Shown one piece after another: positions 61,370-64,000 of a stretch of DNA of 64,000 nt (position 1 is its first letter; each line of letters starts with the position of its first letter). Source of the DNA: Paranoxybacillus vitaminiphilus. GTDB taxonomy: Bacteria; Bacillota; Bacilli; Bacillales; Anoxybacillaceae. The notes under the pieces were generated by a model. The model searched no databases, was not told the origin of the DNA, and was given only the letters and a program-made list of their open reading frames with translations. Made by a program: the position numbers and the translations under genes. Where the stretch lies: NCBI RefSeq assembly GCF_003259935.1, contig NZ_QLMH01000005.1, positions 1 through 64,000 on the forward strand. Reading direction: 5' to 3'.

Positions 61370-61981
61370 ATGAATTTGTTTCAAATGAAAACTCGGCCCC
61401 ACGGAATTGAACGTCTCCCTCTTTTTTTAGAAAAAGGGTTTGTGGCGATTGGCTGGCCTGGCATAGGTTCACTGAAGGATGTGGATGCTAACGAAATTGA
61501 ACAGCGTCTTGCCAAGAGATATCCGTCTTATGTCGGTCAAAAGATGGCATATTATAAAGGGATTGTAAATGCGTTTGCCAATACGATGAAAGCGGGCGAC
61601 CTTGTCATGATTACAGAGGGGGATTTTGTCCATATTGGACAGCTTGGTGATTACGAATATAAACAAGAATATGATAACGATAAAGATGGGATGTGTCATC
61701 AGCGTCCAGTGCATTGGATAACTACTGTTGAACGGAATGCCTTAAATGATAAGGTGCAGGAACATTTACGCAATCGGGCTACAGTAACGAAATTTAAATA
61801 TCCAATTCATCTTGCTGAGTTGGAGCCTTTACTGCATGGGAAACCTGCACCTCAACTTTCAGATGGTCACCATTCACTGGCTGAAAAAGCGTGGAACGTG
61901 CTTGAAGAAGAACTGCAATCAAATGATCCATTCGTTCGAGTCACAGCAGCTGCTGCTATATTACAGATTATGAAAAAATAA
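61370..61981 (+). CDS. PUA/EVE-like reader-domain protein, second of tandem pair
   Basis: The 203-residue paralogue repeats the pattern: FQMKTRPHGIERLPLFLEKG, VAIGWPGIGSLKD, VNAFANTMKAGDLVMITEGD, VHIGQLGDYEYKQEYDNDKD, MCHQRPVHWI. It has an extra C-terminal helix pair (HSLAEKAWNVLEEELQSNDP, VRVTAAAAILQIMKK) like a single HEAT unit, which may mediate pairing. ATG 61370 follows AAGGAGGG. About 45 percent of the shared residues match the first gene by eye. A defence or epigenetic-sensing role is inferred. Confidence 0.65.
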   Translation: MNLFQMKTRPHGIERLPLFLEKGFVAIGWPGIGSLKDVDANEIEQRLAKRYPSYVGQKMAYYKGIVNAFANTMKAGDLVMITEGDFVHIGQLGDYEYKQEYDNDKDGMCHQRPVHWITTVERNALNDKVQEHLRNRATVTKFKYPIHLAELEPLLHGKPAPQLSDGHHSLAEKAWNVLEEELQSNDPFVRVTAAAAILQIMKK

Positions 61982-62027
61982 GAAGATTGCCATACACTCA
62001 CGGATATATGAACGAAGTTTGAGATCG

Positions 62028-62108
62028 GTAGCTGTGCACCGCCCGAAAATTCACCATCCGAAAAATGTCGAAAAGCTCTGTGGAGAGAAATCTCTGCAGA
62101 CCTTTTCT
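62028..62108. repeat. Family C repeat downstream of the reader pair
   Basis: TGTGCACCGCCCGAAAATTC, CGAAAAATGTCGAAAAGCTC and TGTGGAGAGAAATCTCTGCA, followed by GACCTTTTCTTTT. It likely terminates the reader operon. Confidence 0.75.
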
Positions 62109-62186
62109 TTTCTGTTGAAGTAGACTGATCATGTAAGTCAATTATTGAAAAAATAAATTATAGTGCGTGCACTGTCACTGTCTGAA

Positions 62187-62366
62187 ATGATTCTCACATC
62201 GAATAAATCCTATCTCGAATGGGGAAAAGTATTCGGTGACGATGTATTAGTGACAGCGATTTTAGATCGTCCATTACATCACGCCATTATCTTTAATATC
62301 AAAGGAGATTCTTACCGCCTATGGGAAAAGAAAAAAAGCAGGAGTTTATCCTGCCCAATTATCTAA
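62187..62366 (+). pseudogene. C-terminal remnant of an IS21 IstB ATPase
   Basis: EWGKVFGDDVLVTAILDRPL and HHAIIFNIKGDSYRL match the conserved C-terminus of IstB helper proteins (EWG..FGD.VLA.AILDRLLHH....I.GDSYRL). The ATPase core is absent. Confidence 0.82.
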
Positions 62367-62818
62367 TTAACCGTTCATAATGATTGGGAATTTCATTTCG
62401 TTGAAATTGGGGAATTTTTTAGCAGTTACAAATTATTGTTTGATGACAATAAAGATATTTGAATTACAAAAAAGTTGTTTAAAAAAGGGTAAATCCTTTA
62501 AACAACAATGGTTTTCATCAAATTTTAACAACATTTTTCTGACAACTTCAACATGAAGCAGCTAACATGTTGAGATTTTTAAATAACTTTATTTTCGCTG
62601 TTCAGTCATGTTGGAACGGTGAAATGCATGTGTAATGGAACAAAATTAAACAACTTTTTATTTGTGAACAGCATCAAGGATGCGCAATATATTTTGGCAT
62701 TAGGTTTTACCAATTTCAATTAGCTACAAATTAACTTTTGATAAAATTATCAATTGATTATTTTTATTGAATAAATTATCAATTGATTGTAAAATATATG
62801 TAGTAGTCAGAAAAGGAT
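62367..62818. other. Gene-free region with a hairpin and paired operator repeats
   Basis: GTTGTTTAAA at 62473 pairs with TTTAAACAAC ending at 62505, a perfect 10-bp inverted repeat. The rest is AT-rich sequence that may include the old IS21 end. The right part holds the regulatory repeats of the toxin gene. Confidence 0.5.
62744..62788. promoter_or_regulatory. Two direct operator-like repeats before the MqsR-like gene
   Basis: AAATTATCAATTGATT occurs at 62744-62759 and again at 62773-62788, 29 bases apart, with a TCAATTGA palindromic core. TAAAAT at 62790-62795 may be a -10 element. MqsA-type antitoxins bind palindromes in their own promoters, so autoregulation is likely. Confidence 0.6.
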
Positions 62819-62824
62819 GTGTTT

Positions 62825-63226
62825 TTGGTGAAAGAGGATTGGATCGAAAGCTTAGACGATGTTAATAATTTTATTAATAAAGTTAGAACCATTTTGTCTA
62901 GTCAGAATTACCAATTAGATATCCAACTGATCAGAAAGGACGAAGATCCTCTTGATCCTTATACAACACAGAATACGCTTCTAAGTTTGGGGTACGATGA
63001 GGAGGACGTAGTCAATGAGCTAATCACTTTAAAAGCAAGCGATTACTGTAAAACTGCTGTAGATCGTAAAAGACCCAGTAGTCCACCATTCTGATTTTTT
63101 GAAAAAAACATAAATGGTAAAAGTGTCTACATCAAGTTTAAGGTAAGAGATGAAAAAAATAAGAAAATTTTCTGTATGTCCTTTCATTTTGCTAAGTGGC
63201 CAATTACGAATAAACCTTATGCTTAA
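62825..63226 (+). pseudogene. mqsR: MqsR-like toxin gene with TGA in place of a conserved Trp
   Basis: The first 90 codons read VKEDWIESLDDVNNFINKVR ... LKASDYCKTAVDRKRPSSPPF, then TGA (63092-63094). The same frame continues FFEKNINGKSVYIKFKVRDE ... IFCMSFHFAKWPITNKPYA to TAA 63226. MqsR toxins have W or a hydrophobic residue after PxF, followed by F-x-K-x-I-x-G-x-x-VYIK and SFH. A single G-to-A change turning TGG into TGA explains the interruption. TTG 62825 or GTG 62828 could be the start after AAAGGA. The ribonuclease would be inactive unless the TGA is read through. Confidence 0.72.
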
Positions 63227-63325
63227 CTATTTTAGGCAGGTTATCTTTATTAGATATCCTGCCCATTATTTCAATTTTTATTAGAAATATTCATATACAA
63301 TACTAGGGGTAAAAGGATGATAAAA

Positions 63326-64000
63326 ATGGCTGAACTTTTAGAAAAAATTCATTATAATTGCCCATTTTGTGATGAAGAACATGAAATTTCTGTATTTAGA
63401 GAAAAAACGAAAGCTCTAGTTAATAATACTCCAGTCGAATATGAAGAGATTTACTATTATTGTCCAATTGAAGAAGATAAGTTTGTACCTAAGGAAATAC
63501 TGAACCAAAATTTATTAGCTGCTAAAGATAGCTATAGAACCCTTAATGGGCTTCTTACTTCTCAAGAGATTAAAGATATACGTAATTCATACGGTTTGTC
63601 TCAAAAAGAATTTGCTAATATGTTGGGATGGGGAGATGTAACCATTCAAAGATACGAAAAAAAATCTATTCAAGACGAAACGTATGACCAAAAAATAAGA
63701 GAGGTTAAAGATAATCCGAAATTAGCTTTAGACGAATTAGAAAAACATAAAGAAAAGTTTGATCAAGCAAGATATGAAGAGATTAGAGAATTTATAAAAG
63801 AGTTAGTTAAGACTAAATCGATTAAATACTTGAATAAAGAAATTATTGAGTCTATATATATTGATCACCAAGAAGAATCTGAATATAACGGTTATAAATT
63901 GTTGGATCTAGAGAAAGTAGAGAATATGATAGCATTTTTTGCTCAATATAGTTCTAGATTGTATAAAGTCAAACTGATGAAACTTCTTTGGTATGCTGAT
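63326..64000 (+). CDS. MqsA/YgiT-type zinc finger, HTH and SocA-like antitoxin (partial)
   Basis: The frame is open to the window edge (225 residues). It starts with a zinc-finger-like part (YNCPFCDEEHE ... YYYCPIEED), then an Xre/Cro-type helix-turn-helix (LTSQEIKDIRNSYGLSQKEF, ANMLGWGDVTIQRYE). After a helical linker a Panacea/SocA-like (DUF4065) domain begins (ENMIAFFAQYSSRLYKVKLM, KLLWYAD). This architecture is known as an antitoxin type. ATG 63326 with AAAGGA eight bases before is the start. It follows the MqsR-like gene on the same strand, so it is the cognate antitoxin. Confidence 0.82.
   Translation, partial: MAELLEKIHYNCPFCDEEHEISVFREKTKALVNNTPVEYEEIYYYCPIEEDKFVPKEILNQNLLAAKDSYRTLNGLLTSQEIKDIRNSYGLSQKEFANMLGWGDVTIQRYEKKSIQDETYDQKIREVKDNPKLALDELEKHKEKFDQARYEEIREFIKELVKTKSIKYLNKEIIESIYIDHQEESEYNGYKLLDLEKVENMIAFFAQYSSRLYKVKLMKLLWYAD

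Noticed and set aside
1-64000. CRISPR arrays, tRNA or rRNA genes
   Set aside because: No regularly spaced short direct repeats with unique spacers and no rRNA or tRNA-like sequence were seen. The dispersed palindromes are not regularly spaced.

Overview
The window looks like chromosomal DNA from a thermophilic, surface-layer-bearing Bacillaceae (Geobacillus, Parageobacillus or Anoxybacillus type). The evidence is strong AGGAGG ribosome sites with frequent TTG/GTG starts, Bacillus subtilis-like gene neighbourhoods (ywpF/ssbB, ywqABCD, lytR-mnaA), a SecA2/S-layer locus, SLH proteins whose signal peptides resemble stearothermophilus SbsB, and many dispersed palindromic repeats. The species cannot be fixed from the sequence alone.

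Layout. 1-1.1 kb: right part of a transposon (end of a DDE transposase, TniB/ExeA-like ATPase, repeated end sites). 1.1-9 kb: small metabolic and unknown genes (Gfo/Idh/MocA oxidoreductase, truncated ATPase, VanZ protein, frameshifted glyoxalase-family gene, DUF779 plus aldehyde dehydrogenase). 9.4-12.5 kb: two overlapping DndB-like DGQHR genes, then a ComK regulator behind a large palindrome. 13-20.6 kb: DUF1284 protein, aspartokinase III, a Fic enzyme, YwpF, SsbB, a deleted remnant of SWIM/SNF2 genes, and an NlpC/P60 wall hydrolase.

21-32.4 kb is a surface-polysaccharide locus: tyrosine-kinase modulator and kinase, LytR-CpsA-Psr ligase, UDP-GlcNAc 2-epimerase, UDP-glucose and UDP-ManNAc dehydrogenases, a TagA/WecG glycosyltransferase, a MurJ-type flippase and a Wzy/TuaE-like polymerase. 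Together they could make UDP-GlcA and UDP-ManNAcA, assemble and flip a lipid-linked acidic polymer, polymerise it and attach it to peptidoglycan. This would be the kind of secondary wall polymer that SLH proteins bind.

33-56.6 kb is the S-layer export and assembly locus: accessory S-layer assembly protein, SecA2, a large subtilase, a protease/transglycosylase/SLH protein split by an in-frame TAG, an NlpC/P60-SLH protein, a major S-layer protein with a consensus promoter and a long 5'-leader hairpin, an ISL3 insertion, a secreted TolC-like coiled-coil protein, and a 1727-residue SLH/beta-helix protein. No csaB pyruvyl transferase is visible.

56.6-64 kb is an accessory tail: IS1182 and IS21 remnants, mazEF, a REP-type tyrosine transposase overlapping a broken comM, two tandem PUA/EVE-like reader proteins, and an MqsR-like toxin with a TGA at an expected Trp next to a zinc finger/HTH/SocA-like antitoxin running off the window. 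Four families of dispersed non-coding repeats thread through the window and often sit directly at gene ends.
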